Assembly: GCF_014642655.1 (NCBI RefSeq)
Contig: NZ_BMIR01000031.1
Span: forward strand, 1-33,343
DNA from: Pullulanibacillus camelliae
Lineage (GTDB): Bacteria > Bacillota > Bacilli > Bacillales > Sporolactobacillaceae
DNA: 33,343 bases
Reading direction: 5' to 3'
A program made the translations under genes and the position numbers. How positions within the stretch are numbered: position 1 is the first letter of the stretch; every line of letters starts with the position of its first letter. Positions 15,512 through 23,614 of this stretch are shown here, in pieces. The notes beneath the pieces were generated by a model, which was not told where the DNA came from, searched no databases, and was given only the letters and a program-made list of their open reading frames with translations.

Positions 15512-15895
15512 ATGAAACTAATGGACAGGCGACTTGAAGAGGAGAGAGGAGAAACATTTGATAATGAATTATAAAATAAAGACCTTTCAGAAGAAAATAT
15601 TGAAGAGTGTACGAAGTTATATACTGGTGTTTTTAACCGTGCCTCTTGGAAAGAGAGGTGGAAAGAAAAAGATGCCAATGAACGATTAACCGATATTTTT
15701 AGAAATCGTAAATTTTTAGGTGTGGGCATCTGTGATGAAGAAAATCAATTGATTCGTTTTTTGTTAGGGTATACAGAAAGGTGGCTGGATAGCGACCACT
15801 TTTATTTAAATGAAATGTGTGTAACAACAGAGCGCCAAAGCATGGGGATTGGTTCGAGATTGATTAATGAATTTGAAATCTCCTTGACAAAGTGA
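15512..15895 (+). pseudogene. GNAT acetyltransferase, broken by stop and C-terminal loss
   Basis: ATG 15512 lies behind CGGAGG and opens a frame that stops at TAA 15572-15574 after 20 codons. The same frame then continues for 106 codons: D-L-S-E-E-N-I-E-E-C-T-K-L-Y, W-K-E-R-W, and the acetyl-CoA binding segment Y-L-N-E-M-C-V-T-T-E-R-Q-S-M-G-I-G-S-R-L-I-N-E-F. The R/Q-x-x-G-x-G/A-type motif A is typical of GNAT. Homologues normally run 30-50 residues past motif A, but here it stops at 15893. The lost end coincides with the promoter of the following marR gene, which suggests a deletion that fused the two. It could be two small proteins, but this is less likely. Confidence 0.72.
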
Positions 15896-15912
15896 GCGGA
15901 CTATCTTATTAT
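15884..15912 (+). promoter_or_regulatory. SigA promoter of marR
   Basis: A perfect TTGACA (15884-15889), 17-bp spacer, TATTAT (15907-15912), 33 bp before the GTG start. The -35 lies in the last codons of the broken GNAT frame. Confidence 0.82.
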
Positions 15913-15925
15913 TTGTATGTACAAA
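15912..15925. promoter_or_regulatory. Probable MarR operator 1 (autoregulation)
   Basis: TTTGTATGTACAAA is a palindrome with a 2-bp centre, followed by CAATA. It overlaps the -10 and start-site region of marR and shares TTTGTnTGTACAAACAA with the palindrome upstream of the MFS gene. Confidence 0.72.
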
Positions 15926-15944
15926 CAATAAGAGGTGATGCCTT

Positions 15945-16385
15945 GTGGTTAATAAACCTACCAAACAACTTCTTGAACGCTGCTTATTCTTTACTGTAGG
16001 TAAACTCAACCGTATCTTGATAAAAATTACTGATGAGGAATTTCGTTTTACCGGTTTGTCGCCTACTTACGGTTTTTTGCTCATGGCTGTCAATGAAAAA
16101 AGAGAGATATCTCAGAAAGAGCTTGGGGAAATTTTGCATTTGACCCCTTCTACTGTGACGCGGTTTATTGAAAAGTTAAAGGGGAAAGGGCTTGTGATAA
16201 GTAAGCAGGAAGGCCGTACATCACTTATTGCCCCTACGGAAAAGGGATTACAATTACAAAAAGATTTAGAGTCTGCCTGGGATAACGTTCACCAACGTTA
16301 TACGGATATTCTAGGCAAGCAAGAGGCGGATCAAATCATAGCATTAATACACGAAGCCGGAGAAAAACTAGAGGAGCAGACATGA
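15945..16385 (+). CDS. MarR-family transcriptional regulator
   Basis: A 146-residue MarR-type winged-helix protein. The DNA-binding part (about residues 45-105) reads I-S-Q-K-E-L-G-E-I-L-H-L-T-P-S-T-V-T-R-F-I-E-K-L followed by the wing K-Q-E-G-R-T-S-L-I-A-P-T-E-K-G. N- and C-terminal helices form the dimer part. It starts with GTG at 15945, 7 nt behind AGAGGTG. It sits between two closely related palindromes, one over its own promoter and one before the MFS exporter gene. The likely role is repression of both, relieved by a small-molecule substrate of the exporter. The inducer is unknown. Confidence 0.9.
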   Translation: MVNKPTKQLLERCLFFTVGKLNRILIKITDEEFRFTGLSPTYGFLLMAVNEKREISQKELGEILHLTPSTVTRFIEKLKGKGLVISKQEGRTSLIAPTEKGLQLQKDLESAWDNVHQRYTDILGKQEADQIIALIHEAGEKLEEQT

Positions 16386-16406
16386 GTTAAGAATTTTTTT
16401 TATACA

Positions 16407-16432
16407 TATATTTGTTTGTACAAACAAATATA
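16407..16432. promoter_or_regulatory. Probable MarR operator 2 (before MFS gene)
   Basis: A perfect 26-bp palindrome centred between 16419 and 16420, with half-site TATATTTGTTTGT. It is preceded by a run of T and AT-rich promoter-like sequence and shares its core with operator 1. Confidence 0.8.
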
Positions 16433-16469
16433 AAAGGCATAGTCACCGAACTAGAGAGGAGTTTTCTCG

Positions 16470-16502
16470 ATGAACCAAATGGATTCCGGCAGTCTAGGCT
16501 AG
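16470..16502 (+). CDS. Short leader ORF (10 codons) before the MFS gene
   Basis: ATG 16470 sits 8 nt behind GAGAGGAG and reads M-N-Q-M-D-S-G-S-L-G, then TAG. The same frame stays open after the TAG to TAA at 16581, two bases before the MFS start. It may be a leader peptide affecting exporter expression, or a 37-codon small gene with an amber stop. Not recognised. Confidence 0.4.
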   Translation: MNQMDSGSLG

Positions 16503-16584
16503 TTTACATGGCATCTCTTGGGCAAACTTCGTGGGGCCATGATGACCCTGTTAACCTCAATATCGAAAGGGAGAGTCAATTAAT

Positions 16585-17799
16585 ATGAAGTCTATTAAAG
16601 GCAGTTCTACTTTCATTTTGTATCTCGTTTGTATAAGCGCTTTTTTTGCTGCGATGAACGTCAATATCTATTCGCCAATCATACCTTCGATCAAGGATTC
16701 ATTTCATGTTTCCTTAAGTTTAGTTGATATGTCTGTGTCGATCTTCACTTTAATTTTTGCCATTATGCAGATTGTTTTTGGAATATTTGTTGATTTTAAA
16801 GGAGCTAGATTTATCCTTGTTCCGAGTATCTTTTTAACTGTGATTGTCAGTATAGGGTGTGCGCTTACACAGAGTTTTACCGTATTTATCTTGTTCAGGT
16901 GCTTGCAGGCGATTGGAACGGCTGCTCTGCCTCTCATTGCAGCAACAACAATTGGCCAACTTTTTCAAGGTAGCCAGCGTTCAAGCGCGATGGGGACTTA
17001 CCAAACGGCATTATCTGTCGCTTCAGCAATAGCCCCTTTGCTTGGCGGATGGATAGGTGAGCATTACGCTTACTCGGGGATCTTCTGGTTCCTTGCGGCG
17101 GTTTCCGTTGTTTTATTGATTGCGAACTGGATTTTCTTCCCTAAAATGACGGTGGAAGAGAAGAAGCCGCTCCGTATAAATAAAGTTTTAGTCAATTATG
17201 GAATGGTTTTTAAGAATAAGGCAGGAAACGCCATCTTTATCTTGAACTTTTTTATTTATTTCATTTACTTCTCAATCATTGTCTATTTGCCTATTTTATT
17301 TACCAGTCACTTTCATCTTAAATTAGGAATAGTAGGGTTACTCTACTTGCCTATAGCCTTATTAATGATTGTAGGGAATACGGTATTCAAATATGGCAAA
17401 TCTAGAATCTCACTCAATCATTTACTTGTCATTAGTAGTATCATCTTGGCTTGCTGCATTGTGTTATTTGCATGGACGCAATCACTCTCCTTGTTTAGCG
17501 TATCTCTTATTCTTGCCTTTTATGGGATAGCCATGGGGACAATAACGCCCTTATTAACAACGATGATCACCGATGAATATGAACAGCAAAGGGGGAGTGC
17601 GTTAGGCATGTTTAATTTCGTCAAATATATTGGCATGGCTGCTGGTTCTGGCATTTCAGGTGTATTCTTAGCTGAATTTAAGCCAGTTATTGTTTTTTTG
17701 GCAATGGGGCTGCTGTTGGTATTATTGAATAGTCTACTTTTACCACTAGTGATCAGAAAACAAGCGAAGGGTACACCTAAGGAACCCCTGCGAGGTTAG
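16585..17799 (+). CDS. MFS drug exporter (DHA1-like, 12 TM)
   Basis: A 404-residue major facilitator with twelve hydrophobic helices in two halves. The N-half starts V-C-I-S-A-F-F-A-A-M-N-V-N-I-Y-S-P-I-I-P and carries the motif-A-like G-I-F-V-D-F-K-G-A-R between TM2 and TM3. TM4-5 contain R-C-L-Q-A-I-G-T-A-A and L-G-G-W-I-G (motif C region), typical of drug:H+ antiporters. A loop of about 25 residues links TM6 and TM7. The start has AAAGGGAG about 10 nt upstream. It is preceded by the 26-bp MarR palindrome, so it is probably repressed by the MarR protein. The substrate is unknown. Confidence 0.87.
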   Translation: MKSIKGSSTFILYLVCISAFFAAMNVNIYSPIIPSIKDSFHVSLSLVDMSVSIFTLIFAIMQIVFGIFVDFKGARFILVPSIFLTVIVSIGCALTQSFTVFILFRCLQAIGTAALPLIAATTIGQLFQGSQRSSAMGTYQTALSVASAIAPLLGGWIGEHYAYSGIFWFLAAVSVVLLIANWIFFPKMTVEEKKPLRINKVLVNYGMVFKNKAGNAIFILNFFIYFIYFSIIVYLPILFTSHFHLKLGIVGLLYLPIALLMIVGNTVFKYGKSRISLNHLLVISSIILACCIVLFAWTQSLSLFSVSLILAFYGIAMGTITPLLTTMITDEYEQQRGSALGMFNFVKYIGMAAGSGISGVFLAEFKPVIVFLAMGLLLVLLNSLLLPLVIRKQAKGTPKEPLRG

Positions 17800-18104
17800 A
17801 GGCAGCACGAGCTACAATGGTGTGTTAGAGCGCTCGTCAGCTTAAGGTCTGACAATGCACATAAGATATGCGGTCATTTGAACTACTTTGTTGATATTAT
17901 ACTGTCATTGCAAAGGGAGCCGTCAATAACCTTTTAAAATGTTATCCGAATTTACATATATAGGTTAGACGCCCCCTCTCGCCATGTAGTAGTATTGCTT
18001 AATAAAGTTATGTTTTGGGCTGACCTCAAGACCATGGCATATGTTAAGGATTTCCTCAAGGGGAGCTTTTTGGACTAAGGTGTTGACTCAACAGGTTTTC
18101 CTTC
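17800..18104. other. Intergenic, nothing recognised
   Basis: No open frame with a ribosome site, no clear hairpin terminator after the MFS gene and no known RNA motif seen on either strand. Confidence 0.5.
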
Positions 18105-18133
18105 TTGACATGAATTGGCGGTTTTATTTTAAA
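18105..18133 (+). promoter_or_regulatory. Candidate promoter of the M20 peptidase gene
   Basis: A perfect TTGACA (18105-18110), 17-bp spacer and TTTAAA (18128-18133), a weaker -10. The start codon follows 22 bp later. Confidence 0.5.
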
Positions 18134-18155
18134 AATGAGCAGAGGAGGTCTATCA

Positions 18156-19388
18156 ATGGAAGAACAGTTAAGAACAGATTTTGTGGAACAACTGGAACAG
18201 CTTAAACGTCTAAAACAAGTGCAGCTTGGTTTGCATTTCTTAGAAAAGGATCATGAGGCAACGGTTGAAGAGCAAATCACGATTACTGAAATTCCTTCTC
18301 CCCCTTTTAAAGAAGGCAAACGGGCAGCTTATCTAAAGAACAGATTCAGTGAACTGGGCCTTAAGGATGTAGCGATTGATGAGGTCGGTAATGTTATGGG
18401 CTGGAGACGGGGCAATGGGGCTGGTCCTACCCTCGTTGTATCTGCCCACTTAGATACTGTTTTTCCGGAAGGTACAGACACAGTTGTTACGAAAAAAGGT
18501 AATGTTCTTTACGCACCAGGAATTGGTGATGATGGTAGAGGATTGACCGCGCTTCTGACATTGATTCGTGCGCTTGATCAGGCTGGCGTGAAAACGGTAG
18601 GGGATCTTTTATTTGTTGGAACGGTAGGCGAAGAAGGTCTGGGTAATTTACGTGGTGTCAAAGCGCTATTTAAGAACAATGAAAATATTGATGGTTTTAT
18701 TTCCGTTGAACAGGGTGATGAAACGATTTATGCGGCTGTAGGCAGTCTGCGTTATCATGTAACGTATAAAGGCCCCGGGGGGCACAGCTTTGGTACCTTT
18801 GGGGTGCCCAGTGCGACACATGCTTTGGGTCGGGCGATTGCGCTGATTGCAGATGTTAGACCGCCTAGTGATCCGAAGACGACATTTAATGTTGGAACAG
18901 TAGAAGGTGGCACTTCAATCAATGCGATTGCTGAGCAGGCTTCTCTAACACTTGATCTTCGCTCCTCTTCACCCGAGGCATTACAAAAGCTTAACGAAGA
19001 GATCCTAGCTCTTATCCGCAGAGCAGCGAGAGATGAAAATGAAAGATGGGAGAGCGATCAACTCAAAGTGGAAATGACACAGGTGGGGGATCGACCGACT
19101 GGGATACAAGGAAAGGATGCTCCGATTGTACAAGTCGCGTTAGCTAGCTCGCATGTATTGGGACACGAACCGAGGTTAGAGGGAGCGAGTAGTACAGATG
19201 CCAATGTTCCTATTAGTCTAGGGATTCCTGCACTCACTTTAGGTGGTGGGGGAGTGATCAGGGGCATGCATACATTAGAGGAAAACTTTGATCCCACAGG
19301 TGCTTATGACCAAGTTCAACGCATTTTCTTAACGATGCTCGCGCTTGTTGGAATAGAAGAAGAACAGGAACCGTTATTAAAAAAGTGA
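18156..19388 (+). CDS. M20-family metallopeptidase
   Basis: A 410-residue zinc peptidase or amidohydrolase of the M20 group. The catalytic domain has S-A-H-L-D-T-V-F-P (H98, D100), G-I-G-D-D-G-R-G (D125), G-T-V-G-E-E-G-L-G-N (general base E159, metal ligand E160) and a C-terminal R-G-M-H-T-L-E-E (H372). The lid/dimer domain starts around residue 195 with R-Y-H-V-T-Y-K-G-P-G-G-H-S. These fit dipeptidases, tripeptidases or amide hydrolases acting on small peptides in the cytoplasm; no signal peptide is present. ATG 18156 is preferred over 18135 because GAGGAGG lies inside the longer version, 8 nt before it. The gene stands alone and has a terminator. Confidence 0.88.
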   Translation: MEEQLRTDFVEQLEQLKRLKQVQLGLHFLEKDHEATVEEQITITEIPSPPFKEGKRAAYLKNRFSELGLKDVAIDEVGNVMGWRRGNGAGPTLVVSAHLDTVFPEGTDTVVTKKGNVLYAPGIGDDGRGLTALLTLIRALDQAGVKTVGDLLFVGTVGEEGLGNLRGVKALFKNNENIDGFISVEQGDETIYAAVGSLRYHVTYKGPGGHSFGTFGVPSATHALGRAIALIADVRPPSDPKTTFNVGTVEGGTSINAIAEQASLTLDLRSSSPEALQKLNEEILALIRRAARDENERWESDQLKVEMTQVGDRPTGIQGKDAPIVQVALASSHVLGHEPRLEGASSTDANVPISLGIPALTLGGGGVIRGMHTLEENFDPTGAYDQVQRIFLTMLALVGIEEEQEPLLKK

Positions 19389-19395
19389 GTTTAAA

Positions 19396-19432
19396 ACAAT
19401 CGACCACGAACTTCAGTGGTCGATTTTGTTTT
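19396..19432 (+). terminator. Intrinsic terminator of the M20 gene
   Basis: AATCGACCAC (398-407 of 19 kb) pairs with GTGGTCGATT (19416-19425), loop 8 nt, followed by TTGTTTT. Confidence 0.87.
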
Positions 19433-19576
19433 AGAGGTGATAAGAGTACACTCAGACGTGGATATAGGTATAGTGAAGCGTTGTAAAATATAGCCCGTTA
19501 TTTATAGAAGAGCATAAGTAGGTCCTCTAGCGAGTACACTCAAACTGCCTTTGTTAGGCATATAGTGTTGAACAGA

Positions 19577-20482
19577 CTAAACTGTTTTTTTCTCCTCTTC
19601 TCTAGGAGGAAAACCAAACATACGTGAATACTCTCTGCTAAATTGAGTTGGACTTTCATAGCCAACCTGAAATGCAGCATTTGCAACGTCCATTGATTCG
19701 GATATTATTAGGCGTCGAGCTTCCTGAAGCCTCAACTGTTTTTGGAATTGAATGGGACTCATGGCTGTGACTTCCTTAAAGTGCCTGTGGAATGATGGAA
19801 TACTCATCTTGGCGACACCTGCTAGATCCTCAATTCGAAGTGAGTCATGAAAGTGCTGTAGGATGTGTTGAATTGCATTTTGGATGTGAATGGTTGGACT
19901 CCTATCCATTACTATTCGTCTTATTGAATCTCCCTGTTCACCACGCAATGCTTTGTATAGTATTTCTTTTGTATAGAGAGGTGCAAGGATTGGAATATCG
20001 TCTGGTTTATCCAGCAAACGAACGAGCCTTACAACAGCATCTAACATAGATACATCTAATTTAGCAACATACATGCCTTGTTTAGGAGTTTTCTTTGAGG
20101 TTACCTTAAACGCGTCAGTGCCTAATATCTCTAATATGAGGCTAGGAGTAAATTCGATTTTACATGCTAAGTTGGGAACTTGGGGGGATGCTTCCGGCGC
20201 CTCGAAGATAATAGGTAAGTCCATGGATGTCACAAAGTAATTTGATGGACCATACCTAAAACGAACACCACCAAGTATTACATCCTTTGTACCCTGAACG
20301 ACAATGCCAAGCGAAGGATTATAGAGTCCGTAGGGAGGTCCAGCCAAGGTGGAATAATGAGAAGTGGAGTAACGAGAGAAACCAAGGTATGGAATTGCCG
20401 TAGAGCGATAGCCTTCCTTGTCAGTATGACGATCAATGAGTTCAGCAAGCTCATTTTGTAAGTGATTTGTTTGGTCAAACAT
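19577..20482 (-). CDS. AraC-family transcriptional regulator (AraC_N type)
   Basis: A 301-residue regulator. The N-terminal cupin-like AraC_N domain (about 25-190) contains P-S-L-G-I-V-V-Q-G-T-K-D-V-I-L-G. The C-terminal double HTH (about 200-295) contains L-R-I-E-D-L-A-G-V-A-K-M-S-I-P-S-F-H-R-H-F-K and V-A-N-A-A-F-Q-V-G-Y-E-S-P-T-Q-F-S-R-E-Y-S-R-M-F-G. This architecture is common in regulators of oxidoreductase genes, but no obvious target lies beside it here. TAGGAGG precedes the start by 6 nt. It is transcribed against the M20 gene. Confidence 0.9.
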   Translation of the reverse strand: MFDQTNHLQNELAELIDRHTDKEGYRSTAIPYLGFSRYSTSHYSTLAGPPYGLYNPSLGIVVQGTKDVILGGVRFRYGPSNYFVTSMDLPIIFEAPEASPQVPNLACKIEFTPSLILEILGTDAFKVTSKKTPKQGMYVAKLDVSMLDAVVRLVRLLDKPDDIPILAPLYTKEILYKALRGEQGDSIRRIVMDRSPTIHIQNAIQHILQHFHDSLRIEDLAGVAKMSIPSFHRHFKEVTAMSPIQFQKQLRLQEARRLIISESMDVANAAFQVGYESPTQFSREYSRMFGFPPREEEKKTV

Positions 20483-21630
20483 AAGATCCTCCTAAACAAC
20501 TTTGGCCCTTTAACCCCTAATTCTAATGCATGCGACTTTTTGATGGAAGGTCAATGATAGAATGAGGCAACAATTTAAGACAATGATGCAAGTAACAGGG
20601 GACATATATATTTTTGCCTCTTTGTATTTGGGTGATACAGTCTTATGAACACATAGCGGGAATCGTGGAGTTAAGGAAATAAGAACACAGCAGTGAGACA
20701 ATCTTAAAAAAAACAGCTGAAATTTCACCTTTTTATCAGTAATTAGATCTAAAGGGGTATTTTGGTATTAAAAGAGCGGTTCCTAAGCCACTGTACATTA
20801 CAGGAACAATTATTTTGTGTTTCTTCATACTAAGGATAAATTAAATAAAGATAAATAGAAGATTACGAATATGATAAGTTTAGGGGTGCCCATTCCGATT
20901 AGAGTAAGCGTTTATGGGAGATGCTTTTTAAAACGTTATTTGGTAGAAATGGCGGTAGATCGCTTGATTGGTAATGTTGTGTACGACCATATTGAGGAAA
21001 GCCTTTATTAAAAAGGAGAGGTATTTGATGCAGAGGACTTGTAGCTAATCAGCTATCTTGCAAGGAGCGACTATTGTCCTGTCTGAATTGAAGAGGTGTT
21101 TTCTCTTTTGGACGCCCAAAATAACCACTCAACAACAAACGAAAGAGATAATGGAAACATAATATATGATTGAGGGAAAACTCGTGGTAATTCTACATAG
21201 AGTTTTTTTTCAATATTATGCCTGTTTTTCTTTCCTTCAAACGAACTCTATTTTATAAAAACAAATATGTATTTTCCAATACAATTGTTATCTCTTTATA
21301 AAAGGCCAGCCATCCATGACTCATGAGTCAAAGTGCTGACAATCATAGATATCTTATTATGAGAAATCTTTAAGTTAAGATAAATATTTAATAATAAAGT
21401 GGATGGGAATCGCATTAATTTGGCCACTTATCTTGATATAAAGATAATGGAATGGCAGGTATAAACTATTGGTTATTGTAATGACTGCGATGGCTCCGGA
21501 TTTAAATCACAAGGCAGCTGTGCTGCTCCCTCGCAGTTTATTCAGCTATTGATCTGATTCAATACAAACAGGAGAGCTACAATCATACGGTTTGGATAGT
21601 TTAATAAAGACAATCTGATAGGAGGATCTA
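20483..21630. other. Long gene-poor stretch with a small ORF and a leader hairpin
   Basis: About 1.1 kb with no gene of normal size. An open frame runs from ATG 20871 to TAA 21011 (46 codons; ends V-V-Y-D-H-I-E-E-S-L-Y) with a weak ribosome site, followed by AAAAGGAGAGG and a 6-codon frame. This could be remnants of an old operon. ACTGCGA and TCGCAGT (about 21483-21535) form a 7-bp stem around a 40-nt, partly GC-rich loop ahead of the channel gene. No known riboswitch motif recognised. Confidence 0.4.
20871..21011 (+). CDS. Small ORF or gene remnant, unknown
   Basis: 46 codons from ATG to TAA, reading M-I-S-L-G-V-P-I-P-I-R-V-S-V-Y-G, with V-E-M-A-V-D-R-L-I-G-N-V-V in the second half. Composition is protein-like, but no family is recognised and no good Shine-Dalgarno precedes it. 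AAAAGGAGAGG overlaps its end. It may be the C-terminal tail of a lost gene. Confidence 0.28.
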   Translation: MISLGVPIPIRVSVYGRCFLKRYLVEMAVDRLIGNVVYDHIEESLY

Positions 21631-21654
21631 ATGAATCCCTCTATTTTTACATAG
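21631..21654 (+). CDS. Seven-codon leader ORF before the channel gene
   Basis: ATG AAT CCC TCT ATT TTT ACA TAG sits 6 nt behind a near-perfect TAGGAGG, stronger than the site of the gene it precedes by 39 bp. It may act as a leader peptide. Confidence 0.35.
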   Translation: MNPSIFT

Positions 21655-21693
21655 ATTACTTAAAAAATGTTGCGTTGAAAGGGGCTTTATTGA

Positions 21694-23226
21694 ATGCACA
21701 TCACTGAATTATTTACGTCATGGACTCAGTACTTAGGAGGACTTCCTAATCTGATTTTTGCACTGTTTATTTTGTTGGTGGGTTGGTTGATTTCTAAAGG
21801 AGTCAGCAGTTCATTAACCAAAATTTTATCCAAAAGCGGTCTGGACGAAAAAGTCGGAGGATGGATCGCACAAGAGGAGGAACAAGGGGCTCCACGATCG
21901 ACACCCATTAGTGCAACAGTTGGAAAAGTCATTTATTATGTACTTTTAGTGTTTTTATATTTGATATTTTTCAATATGTTGAACTTAAGTATTGTGGCTC
22001 AACCGATTGCGAATATGCTATCGGCGATCACCACGGCTATTCCGAATGTCATTTGGGCAGCATTAATCCTGTTATTAGCTTGGGTAGTTGCCATTGTGTT
22101 GAAATTTTTGGTTGAGGTCGGGGGCAGGAAACTACATATTCAACATTTATTAATGAAAATCAATACAGTGGAAAACGAAGATCAGGGGAACCGTTTTTTA
22201 TCCATGCTGGGGAAAATCGTTTTTTATCTTGTTATTGTTCTCTTTTTACCGGCTATCCTTGGACCTTTAAAAATTGTTGGTATAACGCAGCCTCTCTCTT
22301 TGATGATTGCTAAGTTTCTTAATTTCATTCCTTACTTTGTAGCCGCTGGTGTCATTGGTCTTATCGGTTGGTTGATTGCTAAAGTTGTCCGTGATCTTCT
22401 TGCGAATCTGTTAAGGACAATGGGATTAGACAAGGCTTCAGAACGATTAGGTCTGTCTGAGATACTAGGGGGTAGGCGACTTTCCTCAATGATCGGGACC
22501 ATTGCCTTTGTTCTTATTTTAATTCCGACGGCAATAACGGTTTTAAAGCAGTTGCATGTACAAGGGATTGCTCAACCCGCGATTCAAATGTTAAATGAAG
22601 TGTTTGTGATAATCCCAAATATCGTTGTGGCCTTGTTAATGATCGTACTAGGTATCATTGTAGGACGTTGGGTTTCACGCTTTATCACGAATCTATTAGG
22701 AAGCCTGGGTTTTAATAGGCTCCCTTCTTCATTGGGGCTTCATTCATTGAAAATGCAGGTGCCTCCTTCGCAATGGGTAGGAAAGATTGCTCAGATTGTC
22801 ATCCTGTTATTGTTCAGTGTCGAGGCTTTACAAATCCTGCATTTCAATATCCTCGTTACAATCGTCTCAGTGGTTATTGGTTATCTTCCCAACTTATTAG
22901 TAGCGATTGTCATTGTTGGAGCAGGCCTTTATTTAGGACATCTTGTTTCCCGTCTCCTTTCTGGCATTGGGAATTCCGTTGGAACGAATATGATTTTTTT
23001 TAGCCAGACCGCCAAGTATGCGATTTTTGTTTTTTCATTATTCATGGCGTTAGATCAATTGAACGTTGCAACCTCTATCATTCATGCTGCATTTATCCTA
23101 TGCTTAGGGGCAATTGCGGTTGCTTTTGCCCTTTCATTCGGTTTAGGAGGAAGGCAATTTGCGTCGAAGCAATTAGAGAAGTGGGAACAAAAAATGGCCT
23201 CAGAAAGCGATGGTCATAATGAATGA
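21694..23226 (+). CDS. Mechanosensitive-channel-family protein with repeated conserved TM helix
   Basis: A 510-residue membrane protein built from about five copies of one unit. Each unit has a helix starting P-N or P-Y (P-N-L-I-F-A-L-F-I-L-L-V-G-W-L-I; P-N-V-I-W-A-A-L-I-L-L-L-A; P-Y-F-V-A-A-G-V-I-G-L-I-G-W-L-I; P-N-I-V-V-A-L-L-M-I-V-L-G; P-N-L-L-V-A-I-V-I-V-G-A-G). It is followed by an amphipathic L-L-x-x-L-G-[LF]-[DN] segment and a second hydrophobic helix. This fits the conserved TM-helix family annotated as mechanosensitive ion channel (PF05552, CmpX-like), which lacks the MscS beta domain. There is no soluble ligand domain. GAAAGGGG lies 11 nt before ATG. Channel activity is inferred from the family name only. 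Confidence 0.8.
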   Translation: MHITELFTSWTQYLGGLPNLIFALFILLVGWLISKGVSSSLTKILSKSGLDEKVGGWIAQEEEQGAPRSTPISATVGKVIYYVLLVFLYLIFFNMLNLSIVAQPIANMLSAITTAIPNVIWAALILLLAWVVAIVLKFLVEVGGRKLHIQHLLMKINTVENEDQGNRFLSMLGKIVFYLVIVLFLPAILGPLKIVGITQPLSLMIAKFLNFIPYFVAAGVIGLIGWLIAKVVRDLLANLLRTMGLDKASERLGLSEILGGRRLSSMIGTIAFVLILIPTAITVLKQLHVQGIAQPAIQMLNEVFVIIPNIVVALLMIVLGIIVGRWVSRFITNLLGSLGFNRLPSSLGLHSLKMQVPPSQWVGKIAQIVILLLFSVEALQILHFNILVTIVSVVIGYLPNLLVAIVIVGAGLYLGHLVSRLLSGIGNSVGTNMIFFSQTAKYAIFVFSLFMALDQLNVATSIIHAAFILCLGAIAVAFALSFGLGGRQFASKQLEKWEQKMASESDGHNE

Positions 23227-23249
23227 GCTTGAAATGGCGGCATCACTGG

Positions 23250-23277
23250 TGGATTCCCTAAACCTTTAGGGGATCCA
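23250..23277 (+). other. 12-bp hairpin after the channel gene
   Basis: TGGATTCCCTAA pairs with TTAGGGGATCCA (one G-T), loop 4 nt. No T-run follows, so it may be a transcript-end stabiliser or weak terminator. Confidence 0.6.
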
Positions 23278-23314
23278 GCCATGTAAATTGTGATGGGAAA
23301 TGGAGTGAGTCACC

Positions 23315-23614
23315 ATTCATAGAGTACCAATGACTGCTCAACAAATTTGGGAAAGGGAATTTAAAAAGAATCTGTTCGGCTATAACTGTAACGCAGTTGA
23401 CCAATTTCTAGATGAAGTGATTAAGGATTACAGCTTTTTTCTTGTTGAGCTTGAGCAATTGATTACAGAGAACAATGCATTAAAAAAACAGCTGCAAAAG
23501 CAAAAGTCTACGATTAATGAATTTAAGCATAGCATAGGGAAATTAAATTATGATATTATCAAACGTTTGTCCAGTCTTGAGAAAAAGGTATTTCAAGATC
23601 GTATGCGAGGCTAG
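23315..23614 (+). CDS. GpsB/DivIVA-like cell-division coiled-coil protein, possible ATT start
   Basis: The product has the DivIVA/GpsB N-terminal lipid-binding fold: F-K-K-N-L-F-G-Y-N-C-N-A-V-D-Q-F-L-D-E-V-I-K-D-Y, followed by a coiled coil (E-N-N-A-L-K-K-Q-L-Q-K-Q). From ATG 23330 it has 94 residues, close to GpsB, which coordinates division septum and cell-wall synthases. That ATG has no Shine-Dalgarno. The frame is open back to TGA 23309, and ATT at 23315 lies 5 nt behind GGAGTGAG. Starting there adds I-H-R-V-P, and family similarity reaches into V-P-M-T-A-Q-Q-I. I therefore propose the rare ATT start; otherwise the start is 23330. It may be a second paralogue, since the normal gpsB locus is elsewhere. 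Confidence 0.75.
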   Translation: MHRVPMTAQQIWEREFKKNLFGYNCNAVDQFLDEVIKDYSFFLVELEQLITENNALKKQLQKQKSTINEFKHSIGKLNYDIIKRLSSLEKKVFQDRMRG

